Shown one piece after another: positions 7,720 to 19,010 of a stretch of 64,000 nt of DNA. Where the stretch lies: positions 47,602-111,601 of the forward strand of contig NZ_CANMHM010000008.1 of NCBI RefSeq assembly GCF_947497695.1, given 5' to 3'. Origin of the DNA: an uncultured Polaribacter sp. (GTDB lineage Bacteria; Bacteroidota; Bacteroidia; Flavobacteriales; Flavobacteriaceae). Positions within the stretch are counted from its first letter, which is position 1; the number at the start of each line of letters is the position of its first letter. The position numbers and the translations under genes are program-made. The notes below the pieces were generated by a model. That model was not told the DNA's origin. It saw only the letters and a list, made by a program, of their open reading frames with translations, and ran no database searches.

Positions 7720-10700
7720 TTATTTTTTATTCTCAATCCAGTTTTTAGCATTTACAAAAGCTTCTAACCAAGGAGTAACTTCATCTTTTCTTCCTGCTGG
7801 GTAATTTGCCCAATTCCACTGAAAAGTAGAACGCTCAATATGTGGCATAGTAACTAAATGCCTACCAGATTTATCTGTCATCATAGCAGTATTAAAATCA
7901 GAACCATTTGGGTTATTTGGGTAGCCTTCATAACCATATTTGGCAACAATATTATAGTTTTCTTCTGCTTCTGGTAAGTGGAACTTTCCTTCTCCATGAG
8001 AAATCCAAACGCCTAATTCTGTGCCTGCTAAAGAGCTTAACATTACAGAGTTATTCTCCTGAATTTTTACAGAAGTAAAAGAACTTTCGTGCTTTTTAGA
8101 ATCATTATGATGCATTTTTCCATGCACTTTATGTTCTGGGTTTATGAGTTCTAATTCCATCCAAAGTTGGCAACCATTACAAATACCAACAGACAATGTA
8201 TCTTCTCTTTTAAAGAAATTCTTTAAAGCAGTATTTGCTTTTTCATTGTACTTAAATGCACCTGCCCAACCTTTAGCAGAACCTAAAACATCTGAGTTAG
8301 AAAACCCTCCAACAGCACCAATAAACTGAATATCCTCTAACGTTTCACGACCAGAAATTAAATCGGTCATGTGTACATCTTTCACATCAAAACCAGCTAA
8401 ATACATAGCATTTGCCATTTCACGTTCTGAGTTAGAACCTTTTTCACGTATAATTGCTGCTTTTGGCTTTTCTTTTCCAATTTTAGGAAGTTTACCAGTA
8501 AAATTTTCTGGGAATTTATAGGTTAAAGGCTGCTTTTTATAATTATCATAACGGTCTTGAGCTAAATTATTAGCAGTTTGTTTACTATCTAATAAAAAAG
8601 AAGTTTTATACCAAACATCTCTCATTTCAGTTACATCAAAAGAGAAACTTTCTTCGTTGTTTTTAATGTTTACAGTTCCTGAATTATTTGCAGTACCAAT
8701 AGTAAAAAATTCAATTTTATTTTCTGATAAAATACTTTCTACAGCAGCATCAGCTTGAAAAACAATTCCTGAATTTTCTGAGAACAATACTTTTATAGCA
8801 TCTTCTTCATTTAAAGAAGAAATATCAAAATCTGCACCTAAGTTTACATCAGCAAAACACATTTCTAATAAAGTGGTAATCAATCCACCAGAAGCAACAT
8901 CATGTCCTGCAACAATTTTATCATCTTTAATTAAATTCTGAATAGTATCAAATGTATTTTTTACAAAAGCTACATTTGTAACATCAGGGGCTTCATTTCC
9001 AATGGTATTTAAAACTTGATGAAAAGAACTTCCTCCTAATTTAAAATCATCTTGAGAAATATTAATGTAATAGATATTTCCTCCATCAACCTGTAAAAGA
9101 GGCTCAACAACTTTAGTAATTGCGTTACAGTTACCAGCAGCAGAAATAATTACAGTTCCTGGAGCAATAACATCTCCATCAGGATATTTTTGTTTCATTG
9201 ATAAAGAATCTTTCCCTGTAGGAACATTGATTCCTAAACCAATAGAAAATTCAGAAACTGCTTTTACAGCTTTGTATAAACGAGCATCTTCTCCTTCATT
9301 TTTACAAGGCCACATCCAGTTTGCTGATAAAGAAACGGATTTTAAATTGTCTTTTAAAGGTGCCCAAATTAAGTTGGTAAGAGATTCTGTAATTGCATTT
9401 CTACTTCCTGCTTCTGGGTTAATTAATGCAGCAATAGGAGCGTGCCCAATTGAAGTTGCAACACCTTCTTTTCCGTTAAAATCTAATGCCATCACTCCAA
9501 CATTGTTCAACGGAATTTGTAAAGGTCCAACACACTGTTGTTTGGCAACTTTACCTCCAACACATCTGTCTACTTTATTTGTTAACCAATCTTTACAAGC
9601 AACAGCTTCTAACTGTAAAACTTGCGTTAAATAGTTTTTTAAATTTTTAACTTTATATCTAGAATTTTTATAATTTCTGATGACAGTTTTGTCGGTCATA
9701 ATTGTTTTTGGCGACGAACCAAACATATCTTCTAAAGCTAAATCCATTGGTTTATCTCCAGTTTTTTCAGACTCAAAAGTAAAACGATGATCATTAGTAA
9801 CTTCCCCAACATCATAGATAGGAGAGCGTTCTCTGTCTGCAATTTTGTGTAAAGTTTCTAAATGTTTATCAGCAATAACCAATCCCATTCTTTCTTGAGA
9901 TTCGTTACCAATAATTTCTTTTGCTGATAAAGTCGGGTCACCAACAGGTAATTTATCTAAATTGATTTTACCTCCTGTATCTTCTACCAATTCAGATAAA
10001 CAATTCAAATGTCCTCCAGCTCCATGATCGTGAATAGAAACAATAAAGTTTTCTTCACTTTCTACCATTCCACGAACTGCATTTGCAGCACGTTTTTGCA
10101 TTTCTGGATTAGAACGTTGTACTGCGTTTAATTCAATTCCTGAATCTAATGCACCAGTATCTGCAGATGAAACAGCAGCTCCACCCATTCCAATTCTATA
10201 ATTTTCTCCACCCAAAATTACAATTTTATCGCCTTTTTTTGGGGTGTCTTTTAATGCTTGGTCTGCTTTTCCATAACCAATTCCTCCAGCTTGCATAATT
10301 ACTTTATCGAAACCAAGTTTCCTTGCAGGAGAATCACTTACAGAAGAGTTTTCTTTATGCTCAAAAGTTAATACAGAACCTGTAATTAAGGGTTGCCCAA
10401 ATTTGTTACCAAAGTCTGATGCACCATTAGATGCTTTTATTAAAATATCCATTGGCGTTTGGTATAACCAATCTCTTGCTTCAAATTTATGTTCCCAGTA
10501 TCTCTGGTCTTTAGCTGAATTAGAATCGGCTTCTAATCTTGAATAAGAAGTCATATACACTGCTGTTCCTGCTAAAGGCAAAGAACCTTTTCCTCCAGCA
10601 AGTCTATCTCTAATTTCTCCTCCAGAACCTGTTGCAGCACCGTTAAAAGGCTCAACTGTTGTAGGGAAATTATGCGTTTCTGCTTTTAAAGAAATTACAG

Positions 10701-11418
10701 ATTCATAGTTTTCTGTGGTGTAATAGTCTGGTTTGTCTGCTGTTTTAGGAGCAAATTGTTCCACTTTTGGACCTTTTACAAACGCAACATTATCTTTATA
10801 TGCAGAAACAATATCATTAGGGAATTGTTTAGAGGTTTCTTTAATCATGTTAAAAAGAGAGGTAGGTTGCTCTTTTCCATCAATTACAAAGGTTCCTCCA
10901 AATATTTTATGACGACAGTGTTCTGAGTTTACTTGGCTAAAACCAAAAACTTCAGAATCTGTTAACTTTCTTCCAATTTTATCAGCAACACCTTCTAAAT
11001 AATCAACTTCTTCATCACTTAAAGACAAACCTTCTTGATTATTGAATGCAGCAATATCTTCAATATCTAAAATTGCTTCGGGTTTTATATTTATTGTAAA
11101 TGATTCTTGATGCAAACTGTTATATTTCTCAGAGATCATTGGGTCAAAATCAGTAAAATCTTCTGTTGAAGCAACAAATTCTTCAATTCTGATGATGTCC
11201 TTGATTCCCATATTCTGAGTAATTTCTACGGCATTTGTACTCCAAGGAGTAATCATTGCTGCTCTTGGGCCAATAAAAAAAGCATCGATTGATGATTCTT
11301 CTATTTTAGGTTGATCTGCAAATAACCAAGTCAGTTTAGAAATTGTTGTTGCGTTTAATTCTTTTGTAGTTTGAACAGCAAATACTTTACTGTTTTTGTT
11401 TCCAAAGAAATGAATCAT
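7720..11418 (-). CDS. purL: Phosphoribosylformylglycinamidine synthase (large form)
   Basis: This enzyme converts FGAR and glutamine to FGAM in purine synthesis. At 1,232 residues it is the long single-chain form with synthetase and glutaminase fused. An N-terminal PurS-like region precedes two AIRS-type halves, with SEHCRHKIFGG, KAETHNFPTTVEPFNGAATGSGG and GHAPIAALINPEAGSRNAITES visible. The C-terminal class I amidotransferase has the nucleophile in GICNGCQLW and a PHIERSTFQWNW block with its catalytic His-Glu. The start at 11418 gives MIHFFGNKNSKVFAV. It lies downstream of an endonuclease gene that has its own terminator, so it is probably transcribed separately. Confidence 0.96.
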   Translation of the reverse strand: MIHFFGNKNSKVFAVQTTKELNATTISKLTWLFADQPKIEESSIDAFFIGPRAAMITPWSTNAVEITQNMGIKDIIRIEEFVASTEDFTDFDPMISEKYNSLHQESFTINIKPEAILDIEDIAAFNNQEGLSLSDEEVDYLEGVADKIGRKLTDSEVFGFSQVNSEHCRHKIFGGTFVIDGKEQPTSLFNMIKETSKQFPNDIVSAYKDNVAFVKGPKVEQFAPKTADKPDYYTTENYESVISLKAETHNFPTTVEPFNGAATGSGGEIRDRLAGGKGSLPLAGTAVYMTSYSRLEADSNSAKDQRYWEHKFEARDWLYQTPMDILIKASNGASDFGNKFGQPLITGSVLTFEHKENSSVSDSPARKLGFDKVIMQAGGIGYGKADQALKDTPKKGDKIVILGGENYRIGMGGAAVSSADTGALDSGIELNAVQRSNPEMQKRAANAVRGMVESEENFIVSIHDHGAGGHLNCLSELVEDTGGKINLDKLPVGDPTLSAKEIIGNESQERMGLVIADKHLETLHKIADRERSPIYDVGEVTNDHRFTFESEKTGDKPMDLALEDMFGSSPKTIMTDKTVIRNYKNSRYKVKNLKNYLTQVLQLEAVACKDWLTNKVDRCVGGKVAKQQCVGPLQIPLNNVGVMALDFNGKEGVATSIGHAPIAALINPEAGSRNAITESLTNLIWAPLKDNLKSVSLSANWMWPCKNEGEDARLYKAVKAVSEFSIGLGINVPTGKDSLSMKQKYPDGDVIAPGTVIISAAGNCNAITKVVEPLLQVDGGNIYYINISQDDFKLGGSSFHQVLNTIGNEAPDVTNVAFVKNTFDTIQNLIKDDKIVAGHDVASGGLITTLLEMCFADVNLGADFDISSLNEEDAIKVLFSENSGIVFQADAAVESILSENKIEFFTIGTANNSGTVNIKNNEESFSFDVTEMRDVWYKTSFLLDSKQTANNLAQDRYDNYKKQPLTYKFPENFTGKLPKIGKEKPKAAIIREKGSNSEREMANAMYLAGFDVKDVHMTDLISGRETLEDIQFIGAVGGFSNSDVLGSAKGWAGAFKYNEKANTALKNFFKREDTLSVGICNGCQLWMELELINPEHKVHGKMHHNDSKKHESSFTSVKIQENNSVMLSSLAGTELGVWISHGEGKFHLPEAEENYNIVAKYGYEGYPNNPNGSDFNTAMMTDKSGRHLVTMPHIERSTFQWNWANYPAGRKDEVTPWLEAFVNAKNWIENKK

Positions 11419-11529
11419 TTTTGTGTTGTGTTTACTTGTTATTGTAAAAATGCAAATTTACTTTTTTTCAATTTAATAGTTTCTATTAATTGAATTGAAA
11501 TTTTAGAGTTATTCACTTATTTATAAACT

Positions 11530-11563
11530 AAAAAGACGAATAAATAAATATTCGCCTTTTTTT
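11530..11563 (-). terminator. Intrinsic terminator of the endonuclease gene
   Basis: Read on the minus strand, AAAAAGGCGAATA pairs with TATTCGTCTTTTT (one G-U pair), followed by T. The G-U pair forms only in the minus-strand RNA, which fixes the direction. Confidence 0.7.
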
Positions 11564-11587
11564 GTCAATTTTTAAAAAAAATCATCT

Positions 11588-13801
11588 TTATATTTTGATT
11601 AATTTTTTGGTAATCATTTGCTTGTTACTAGCTGTTTTTAATAAATAAACTCCTTTAGGTAGTTTAGAAATATCAATATTATTTTTACTTTTTGTAATTT
11701 TTGATGTTTGAATCAACTTCCCTAAAATAGTATAAATAGTAATATTTGCATTTTCTGTTGTACTAAAAAAAAGTCTATTTCTATTTGTGGGGTTTGGAAA
11801 CATTTTAAAAGATTCAAAAACATTAGTCTTTGTACTTAAGGTTGATGTGTGATTACCAATTCCGTCAAAAGTATTTTTAGGTAAAACATCCCATTCATTT
11901 AAAGTAAATGTTGAATTTGGTACAGAAATGTTACTTTTTCTTCGATATGTTTTATTAGCAATGTGTTTTGATGTATTTGTAACATCACCAATAACATCTA
12001 TCAATACACCATTTTTAAACAATCCTATTGGGTCATCACCATTAAAATTCATTGGCGAAGCAAATTTATAAGGAGCATTTGCTCTACTAGGTACTTTTAA
12101 ATCCGCATTGTCTATTAATTCTTGTTCAGCAGAACCTGCATGAATAATTACAAATACATCATTTGGAACAATACTGTTTTTAGAAGGATCTACTAAAAAA
12201 TCTGATTTATCAAGAGGTAAATCATCTGTCCAAAACCAACCACTAGAGGTAAATTTTTGAATAGAATAGCCTGATAAGTTAATGGTAGTGCTAGATAAAT
12301 TTACAATTTCTATGGCTTTATTATTTCCTCCATCTGGCTCAGTATATTCAGAAATAAATAGTTCTATAACTCCGTTAGAAGTACCATCTGTAGTTGTTAC
12401 GTTTATAGTTGTACTTTTAGCAGATTTGTTATTGTCTACATCTTTTGCTAAAACTTGCACAGCATAATTGGTTGAGGTTTCTAAACCTGTAACTGTGTAA
12501 AAAATATTTGTAGTAGTAGCAATTAAATTATCGTCAATAAAAATTTCATAGCCTGCAATTGCATTATTATCAGTAGAAACAGACCAACTCACTTTAAAAG
12601 AAGAGTCGGAAATGTTACTAATTAAAAGATTAGTTGGTATTGTTGGAGCTTCTGTATCTTGTAATGTTTTTCCATTTATAGCAATACTTGGAGCGGATAA
12701 ATTATTGATGATATCTTTTGCAACAACTCTAAAAGTATAATTAGTATTTGTTTTTAGATTAGTTATTGTAGTATTTGTTTTATTAGATGTTTGTGCTGTT
12801 AAAATATCATTTACATAAATGTTATAGCCAGAAACTTCAATATTATCAGTAGCTGCTGTCCAAGAAATATCAATAGAAGTAAGTTTTATATTGCTTAAAG
12901 TAACGTTTGTTGGAGTAGAAGGAGCTTCAGTATCACTGCTTGTATAAATTCCCCATCTATCTTCTGCAGAAATTCCGCCCCAAATTCTTGTTGCTAAATA
13001 AGGGTTGTCTATGAAAGGATTTCTATTGCCTTGAGCAGCAAAATTTGAGGTGTTTTCATGATATGTATTTCTATCTTTTTCAATTTGAGAAACGGGGTCT
13101 TCTGCATTCCAATTTAAAAATAAATCAATCATATCATCAGGAGTAAACTCAGTACTACCAACTCCAACAGCGGTTGGTAAACAAACATCTCCATAACGCA
13201 AGTACATATACATTATCATTCGAGCTGCATCGCCTTTCCATTCATCTCCAGGATACCAAGCATTTGTATTTGCACCACTTAAACCTGCAAAAGTATCAGA
13301 AGAAAAGTTAGAGTTCCCAATTCCACTTCCGTATTTTCTATTGTTTCTTGTGGAGTTACGAGTTCTGTCTGCTGCTCTTAAATGGTGAGCATCTGTTGCA
13401 GGACCAGGAACGTCTGTGTTTAAAACTGGGTTTGCTAAAGATTTAGGAAAAACATGCTCTCTATTCCAAACAAAAGCACTCCCTCCTCCAGCATCTTGCA
13501 GGTTGATGTCCCTAGTTCTATCATTGGTAATGTCTGTGTCTGTAACATTTTCCCAACCATAATATAAAATTATTTCATTACTATTCTCAGGGTTTATATC
13601 TGTTGCAATGCAAGCATCCCAAACATCAGCATTGCTACTTGTGTATTCTAAAATATTGGTATGAGTTGCTATTATTTTTGTAGCCAAGGCTTCTTTTAGA
13701 GCTAAGCCAGTTAATGTTTTATCAACATCGTTGTAATAAGACTCTTGACTGTAAGTTAAAAGAGTTGTTATAAAAAAGAATAAATTAAAAATAAGCTTCA
13801 T
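11588..13801 (-). CDS. Secreted endonuclease I with FN3, lamin-tail and T9SS sorting domains
   Basis: This is a 737-residue secreted nuclease. A signal peptide (about 1-19) is followed by an endonuclease I domain (about 20-290) with NREHVFPKSLA and DAHHLRAADRTRNSTRNN, the His-metal catalytic region. Two fibronectin type III repeats follow (about 293-380 and 385-470, each starting with EAPS/TxPTN), then a lamin-tail domain (about 480-640, LFISEYTEPDGG...AIEIVN) and a type A T9SS sorting domain (about 660-737, MFPNPT...KGVYLLK). It probably degrades extracellular DNA for nutrients. It has its own terminator ahead of purL. Confidence 0.9.
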   Translation of the reverse strand: MKLIFNLFFFITTLLTYSQESYYNDVDKTLTGLALKEALATKIIATHTNILEYTSSNADVWDACIATDINPENSNEIILYYGWENVTDTDITNDRTRDINLQDAGGGSAFVWNREHVFPKSLANPVLNTDVPGPATDAHHLRAADRTRNSTRNNRKYGSGIGNSNFSSDTFAGLSGANTNAWYPGDEWKGDAARMIMYMYLRYGDVCLPTAVGVGSTEFTPDDMIDLFLNWNAEDPVSQIEKDRNTYHENTSNFAAQGNRNPFIDNPYLATRIWGGISAEDRWGIYTSSDTEAPSTPTNVTLSNIKLTSIDISWTAATDNIEVSGYNIYVNDILTAQTSNKTNTTITNLKTNTNYTFRVVAKDIINNLSAPSIAINGKTLQDTEAPTIPTNLLISNISDSSFKVSWSVSTDNNAIAGYEIFIDDNLIATTTNIFYTVTGLETSTNYAVQVLAKDVDNNKSAKSTTINVTTTDGTSNGVIELFISEYTEPDGGNNKAIEIVNLSSTTINLSGYSIQKFTSSGWFWTDDLPLDKSDFLVDPSKNSIVPNDVFVIIHAGSAEQELIDNADLKVPSRANAPYKFASPMNFNGDDPIGLFKNGVLIDVIGDVTNTSKHIANKTYRRKSNISVPNSTFTLNEWDVLPKNTFDGIGNHTSTLSTKTNVFESFKMFPNPTNRNRLFFSTTENANITIYTILGKLIQTSKITKSKNNIDISKLPKGVYLLKTASNKQMITKKLIKI

Positions 13802-13874
13802 AGGGGGAGTTCTTTTTAGTAAAAATAAAACATTTTTATAACATTAAAATATCATAATTAATAGATTAGGGTGT

Positions 13875-15086
13875 TTATTTTTTTTCTAACAACGCCATGT
13901 AAAAACCATCGAAACCAGAAATATGAGCCAATACTTTTTTATCAGAAACAAAGGTAAAGTCTTTACCAGCTTCTGAAGCTAAAAACGTATGAACTTGATC
14001 TTGATTTTCTGAAGGTAAAACAGAACAAGTTGCATACACCATTTTTCCTCCTGGTTTTACCATTTTAGAATATTGTTGCAACACATCTTGTTGTACTTTT
14101 TTGATGTTATCTATAAATTCTGGTTGCAATTTCCATTTAGAATCTGGATTTCTACGAATAACGCCCAAACCAGAACAAGGGGCATCTATTAAAACACGAT
14201 CTGCCTTACCATGCAATTTTTTAATAGGTTTGGTAGAATCAATCACACGCATATCTATATTATGTACTTTGTTTCTTTTGGCTCTTACTTTTAATTTACG
14301 GAGTTTGCTTTCGTAAATATCCATGGCAATAATTTGCCCTTTATTTTCCATTAAAGAAGCTAAATGCAATGTTTTTCCTCCAGCTCCTGCACAAGTATCT
14401 ACTACTTTCATACCTGGTTTTACATCTAAATAAGCAGCAACCAATTGAGAAGACGCATCTTGCACCTCAAAATAACCATTATGAAAAGCTTCTGTTTTAA
14501 AAACATTGGCTCTTTCTGGCAAAATTAAAGCATCTGGATGATTTGGTACAGGTTCTGTAATCACATCTTCTGCTTTTAATTTCTTTTGAAGAACACCTCT
14601 TGTAATATTTAAGGTATTGGTTCTTAAAATTACTTTTGCTTGCTCGTTTAAAGCAGCAATTTCTTTTGTCCAAATTTCTTCGCCTAATTCTGCAATACAC
14701 ATTTCATCCATCCAATCTGGTATCGATTCTCTGTATTTTCTTGTTTTAGACAATTCAGCAAAACGCCCTTTAATTTTTCTTTCTGGTACATTGCCAATTT
14801 GGTTCCAATCTGGTAAAGGAATCCCTCTTAAAATACACCAAACAGAAAATAGTCTCCAAATATTATCTCTATCAAAAGGTACTTTAACCTCAGCTATTTC
14901 TGCGTATAATCTATTCCAACGTACAATTTCATAGATGGTCTCTGCAACAAATTTACGGTCTCTTGCACCCCAACGTTTGTCTCTTTTAAGGGCTTTTTCT
15001 ACAGCTTTATCGGCATAAACACCTTCGTTAAATATATCTCTAATACTATCTATAACAGCAAAAGTTAAGTTTCTGTGTAATCTCAT
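13875..15086 (-). CDS. rsmB: RsmB/NOP-family RNA m5C methyltransferase
   Basis: This SAM-dependent cytosine-C5 RNA methyltransferase has 403 residues. A NusB-like N-terminal helical region (about 1-120) precedes a Rossmann methyltransferase domain with CAGAGGKTLHLA for SAM binding, DAPCSG (motif IV cysteine) and YATCSVLPSEN (motif VI cysteine). The E. coli RsmB target is 16S C967; whether this protein acts at the same site is inferred from domain order only. It is divergent from recG with a 76-bp spacer. Confidence 0.85.
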   Translation of the reverse strand: MRLHRNLTFAVIDSIRDIFNEGVYADKAVEKALKRDKRWGARDRKFVAETIYEIVRWNRLYAEIAEVKVPFDRDNIWRLFSVWCILRGIPLPDWNQIGNVPERKIKGRFAELSKTRKYRESIPDWMDEMCIAELGEEIWTKEIAALNEQAKVILRTNTLNITRGVLQKKLKAEDVITEPVPNHPDALILPERANVFKTEAFHNGYFEVQDASSQLVAAYLDVKPGMKVVDTCAGAGGKTLHLASLMENKGQIIAMDIYESKLRKLKVRAKRNKVHNIDMRVIDSTKPIKKLHGKADRVLIDAPCSGLGVIRRNPDSKWKLQPEFIDNIKKVQQDVLQQYSKMVKPGGKMVYATCSVLPSENQDQVHTFLASEAGKDFTFVSDKKVLAHISGFDGFYMALLEKK

Positions 15087-15162
15087 TTTTTTCTAATAAT
15101 AATGGGCAAAGGTACATTAAATAAAAGGTATTTTGTATTTTCGTTATTCATAAATTTATCAT

Positions 15163-17259
15163 TTGAATTTAAGCTATCCAATTACATATATAAAAGGAAT
15201 TAGTGTACAAAGAGCAACGCTTTTGTATACAGAATTAGGTATAAAAACATGTAATGATTTATTAAATTTTTTTCCTTTTAGATATATTGATAAAACCGCT
15301 TTTTATGCCATAAAAGATTTACAGCCAAATACATCAGAAGTACAAATTGTAGGTAAAATTACTCGTGTAAAATCGGTTGCACAAAAAAGAGGGAGTAGGT
15401 TAGTAGCAACTTTTCAAGATGCTACAGGTTCTATGGAATTGGTTTGGTTTAAAGGTCAAAAATGGATCAAAGATTCATTGAAAATAAATGAACCTTATGT
15501 AGTTTATGGTAAACTAAATCATTATAATGGTAATTTTAGTATTCCTCACCCAGAATTAGAATTGGTTACAGAATACAAGAAAAAGTTACAAACGAAGATG
15601 CAGCCTGTGTATCCATCAACAGAAAAACTCACAAATTCTGGGGTTTCTAATAAAATGATGCGAACCTATATTCAGAATTTATTACAACAATTTTTTGAAG
15701 TTATTGAAGAAAGTTTATCTCAAGAAATTATTAATGATTTTAAATTGATGGGAAAACGAGAAGCTTTGTTAAATGCTCATTTTCCAAAAAGTCAAGAAAA
15801 CTTAGCAAAAGCTCAGAATCGTTTAAAGTTTGAAGAGTTGTTTTTTATTCAGTTGCAATTATTACGAAAGAAGCTTATCAATAAAACAAAAATAAAAGGA
15901 TTTGTTTTTGAAAATGTAGGTGCTGTTTTTAATCAGTTTTATTCAGAAAAACTTCCATTCGAGCTAACAAATGCTCAAAAAAGAGTGTTGAAAGAAATTA
16001 GAAAAGATGTGGCTTCTAATGCACACATGAATCGTCTGTTACAAGGTGATGTTGGTTCTGGCAAAACAATTGTAGCTTTATTAACCATGCTTTTGGCTAT
16101 TGATAACGGTTTTCAGGCTACAATAATGGCACCAACAGAAATTTTAGCAACACAACATTATCATGCAATATCTGAATTGTTGGTAGATATGGAGGTAAAT
16201 GTAGATTTATTAACAGGGTCAGTTAGAACAAAAAAAAGAAGAGAAATTCATCAAAATTTAGAAGACGGTACATTACATATACTAATAGGTACACATGCCC
16301 TTTTAGAGGATAAAGTGAAGTTTAAAAACCTTGGTGTAGCCATTATTGATGAACAGCATCGATTTGGTGTTGCTCAAAGAGCTAAATTATGGTCTAAAAA
16401 CTCTTTGCCTCCTCATATTTTGGTAATGACAGCCACTCCAATACCAAGAACTTTGGCAATGTCTGTTTATGGTGATTTGGATGTTTCTGTAATTGATGAA
16501 TTACCACCAGGAAGAAAGGAAGTAAAAACAGTGCATCGATTTGATAGCAATCGTTTGTCTGTTTTTAAGTTTATGAGAGATGAAATAGATAAAGGCAGAC
16601 AAGTGTACATTGTATATCCATTAATTCAAGAATCTGAAGCGATGGATTATAAAGATTTAATGGATGGATATGAAAGTATTGCACGCGATTTTCCTAGTCC
16701 AAAATATCAAATAAGTATTGTGCATGGTCAAATGAAACCTGCAGATAAAGAACATGAAATGCAGCGTTTTGTAAAAGGAGAAACGCAAATTATGGTAGCA
16801 ACCACTGTAATAGAAGTTGGTGTAAATGTGCCCAATGCAAGTGTTATGATTATTGAAAGTGCAGAACGTTTTGGACTTTCGCAATTACACCAATTAAGAG
16901 GGCGAGTTGGTAGGGGAGCAGACCAAAGTTACTGTATTTTATTGTCTAGCTATAAATTATCTGAAGAAGGAAAAACAAGACTTAAAACAATGGTAGAAAC
17001 TACCGATGGTTTTAAAATTGCTGAGGTTGATTTAAAATTACGTGGACCAGGAAACTTAATGGGAACGCAACAAAGTGGGGTTTTAAACCTAAAAATTGCT
17101 GATGTTGTTAAAGATTCTAAAATTTTAGTAGCTGCAAGAAATACTGCCATTGCTGTTTTACAAGAAGATAGTGATTTATCAAAACCAGAGAATTTAAATA
17201 TTAAAAAAACATATTTAGAGGTGTCTAAGAATTCTAAAATATGGAGTAATATTAGTTAG
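15163..17259 (+). CDS. recG: ATP-dependent DNA helicase RecG
   Basis: RecG remodels stalled replication forks and Holliday junctions. The 698-residue protein has an N-terminal wedge/OB region (VQIVGKITRVKSVAQKRG), helicase lobe 1 with Walker A GDVGSGKT and the DEQH box, TATPIPRTLAMS, and lobe 2 ending in QLRGRVGRG and the LRGPGNLMGTQQSG block. No ATG lies near the natural N-terminus; the TTG at 15163 gives MNLSYPITYIKGIS, which matches how RecG normally begins, so I use it. Confidence 0.94.
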   Translation: MNLSYPITYIKGISVQRATLLYTELGIKTCNDLLNFFPFRYIDKTAFYAIKDLQPNTSEVQIVGKITRVKSVAQKRGSRLVATFQDATGSMELVWFKGQKWIKDSLKINEPYVVYGKLNHYNGNFSIPHPELELVTEYKKKLQTKMQPVYPSTEKLTNSGVSNKMMRTYIQNLLQQFFEVIEESLSQEIINDFKLMGKREALLNAHFPKSQENLAKAQNRLKFEELFFIQLQLLRKKLINKTKIKGFVFENVGAVFNQFYSEKLPFELTNAQKRVLKEIRKDVASNAHMNRLLQGDVGSGKTIVALLTMLLAIDNGFQATIMAPTEILATQHYHAISELLVDMEVNVDLLTGSVRTKKRREIHQNLEDGTLHILIGTHALLEDKVKFKNLGVAIIDEQHRFGVAQRAKLWSKNSLPPHILVMTATPIPRTLAMSVYGDLDVSVIDELPPGRKEVKTVHRFDSNRLSVFKFMRDEIDKGRQVYIVYPLIQESEAMDYKDLMDGYESIARDFPSPKYQISIVHGQMKPADKEHEMQRFVKGETQIMVATTVIEVGVNVPNASVMIIESAERFGLSQLHQLRGRVGRGADQSYCILLSSYKLSEEGKTRLKTMVETTDGFKIAEVDLKLRGPGNLMGTQQSGVLNLKIADVVKDSKILVAARNTAIAVLQEDSDLSKPENLNIKKTYLEVSKNSKIWSNIS

Positions 17260-17424
17260 TTTTTTTTGTTATAACATATACTAACAAAGACATTTGTCTG
17301 AAAAAAAAAGAACAATTATTTGTTTTATAAACAACTTTTGGCTTTGGTAAATTTCTAGCAAATTCAATTTCTCTATTCTTATAAAAGTACCTATCTTTAT
17401 CGGTTGTTAATAGTCACTTATTTA

Positions 17425-18903
17425 ATGGAATTGTACAAAGAAAATCAATTAAAAGTATATAACTCTTTAACCAAAAAGAAAGAGAATTTTAAAACGATAA
17501 CAGATGGTTATGTAGGTATGTACGTTTGTGGACCAACAGTATATAGCAACGCACATTTAGGAAACGTAAGAACATTTATGTTTTTTGATGTGGTGTATCG
17601 TTATTTATTGCATTTGGGGTATAAAGTACGTTATGTACGTAATATTACAGATGCAGGGCACTTAGAAAACGATGCTGATGAAGGAGAAGATAAAATTGCC
17701 AGAAAAGCACGTTTAGAACAAATAGAACCTATGGAAGTTGTACAGCGTTATACTGTAGATTTTCATGATGTTTTAAAAAATTACAACTTTTTACCTCCAA
17801 GTATAGAGCCAACTGCAACAGGGCATATTGTAGAGCAAATAGAAATGATTAAAGAAATCATAGAAAAAGGTTTTGCTTATGAAGTGAATGGGTCTGTTTA
17901 TTTTGATGTACATGAATACAATAAAAAAGAAAATTACGGAATCCTTTCTGGCAGAAAAGTAGAGGATTTACTAAACAATACCAGAACTTTAGACGGACAA
18001 TCAGATAAGAAAAATCCGCAAGATTTTGCACTTTGGAAAAAAGCTGATGAAAAGCATATTATGCGTTGGCCTTCTCCTTGGAGTGATGGTTTTCCTGGTT
18101 GGCACTTAGAATGTTCTGTAATGAGTACAAAATATTTAGGCGAAAGTTTTGATATTCATGGAGGTGGAATGGATTTAAAATTTCCTCATCACGAATGTGA
18201 AATTGCACAATCTAAAACATGTTCTGGTGTAACACCTGTAAATTATTGGATGCACACAAATATGTTGTCTTTAAACGGACAAAGAATGGCAAAATCTTCT
18301 GGAAATTATATTTTACCTAATGAAATTTTATCAGGAGAAAATAACATTTTGCCCAAACCTTTTTCTGCATCTGTAGTTCGTTTCTTTAATATGCAAGCCA
18401 ATTATAGAAGTATTTTAGATTTTTCTGGAGATGCTTTAGAAGCTTCAGAAAAAGGGCATTCTAAATTAATGGAGGCTGTTAATTATTTAGAGAAGATAGA
18501 ACCAAGCAAAACATCTACTTTTAATGTGCAAGAATGGAAAGATGCTTGTTATACAGCGATGAATGATGATTTTAATACGCCTATTTTAATATCACATTTG
18601 TTTGAAGCTGTCAAAGTCATCAATCAAATAAAAGAAAATAAAGCAAGTTTAACTTCGGATGATTTATCAGCTTTAAAATCAACAATGAATGCATTTGTTT
18701 TTGATGTTTTAGGACTGATGAATGAAAATTCTCAAGACAATTCAGAAAAAATTAATGGAGTAGTAGAGCTACTAATAAAGTTAAGAAAAGAAGCAAGAGA
18801 AAATAAAGATTGGGCATTATCAGACCAAATTAGAGATGAATTGATTGCTTTAGGGATTCAGTTGAAAGATGGTAAAGAGGGCACAACTTTTTTAATCAAT
18901 TAA
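17425..18903 (+). CDS. cysS: Cysteinyl-tRNA synthetase
   Basis: CysS charges tRNA-Cys. The protein is 492 residues from the ATG at 17425; a frame extension to a TTG at 17404 would add only seven residues (MLIVTYL) and is not needed. The zinc/HIGH region reads [13 protein letters not shown], the second zinc cluster is in GWHLECS with [10 protein letters not shown], and the KMSKS loop appears as MAKSSGN. The C-terminal DALR-like helical domain follows (about 350-492). It is a single-copy housekeeping gene, here upstream of yidD and lgt. Confidence 0.95.
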   Translation: MELYKENQLKVYNSLTKKKENFKTITDGYVGMYVCGPTVYSNAHLGNVRTFMFFDVVYRYLLHLGYKVRYVRNITDAGHLENDADEGEDKIARKARLEQIEPMEVVQRYTVDFHDVLKNYNFLPPSIEPTATGHIVEQIEMIKEIIEKGFAYEVNGSVYFDVHEYNKKENYGILSGRKVEDLLNNTRTLDGQSDKKNPQDFALWKKADEKHIMRWPSPWSDGFPGWHLECSVMSTKYLGESFDIHGGGMDLKFPHHECEIAQSKTCSGVTPVNYWMHTNMLSLNGQRMAKSSGNYILPNEILSGENNILPKPFSASVVRFFNMQANYRSILDFSGDALEASEKGHSKLMEAVNYLEKIEPSKTSTFNVQEWKDACYTAMNDDFNTPILISHLFEAVKVINQIKENKASLTSDDLSALKSTMNAFVFDVLGLMNENSQDNSEKINGVVELLIKLRKEARENKDWALSDQIRDELIALGIQLKDGKEGTTFLIN

Positions 18904-18955
18904 AAAAATAATTACGAATTTAAAATTATGAATTACGAGTATGTCAGTTTAGGTG

Positions 18956-18977
18956 ATTCCGATTTTTTCATCGGAAT
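18956..18977 (+). terminator. Short hairpin after cysS, possible terminator
   Basis: ATTCCGAT pairs with ATCGGAAT around a 6-nt TTTTTC loop. There is no strong T-run after it, so this may be a repeat fragment rather than a terminator. Confidence 0.35.
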
Positions 18978-19010
18978 TGTATCGAGAACTTATTCTTAAT
19001 TTTTCAATTG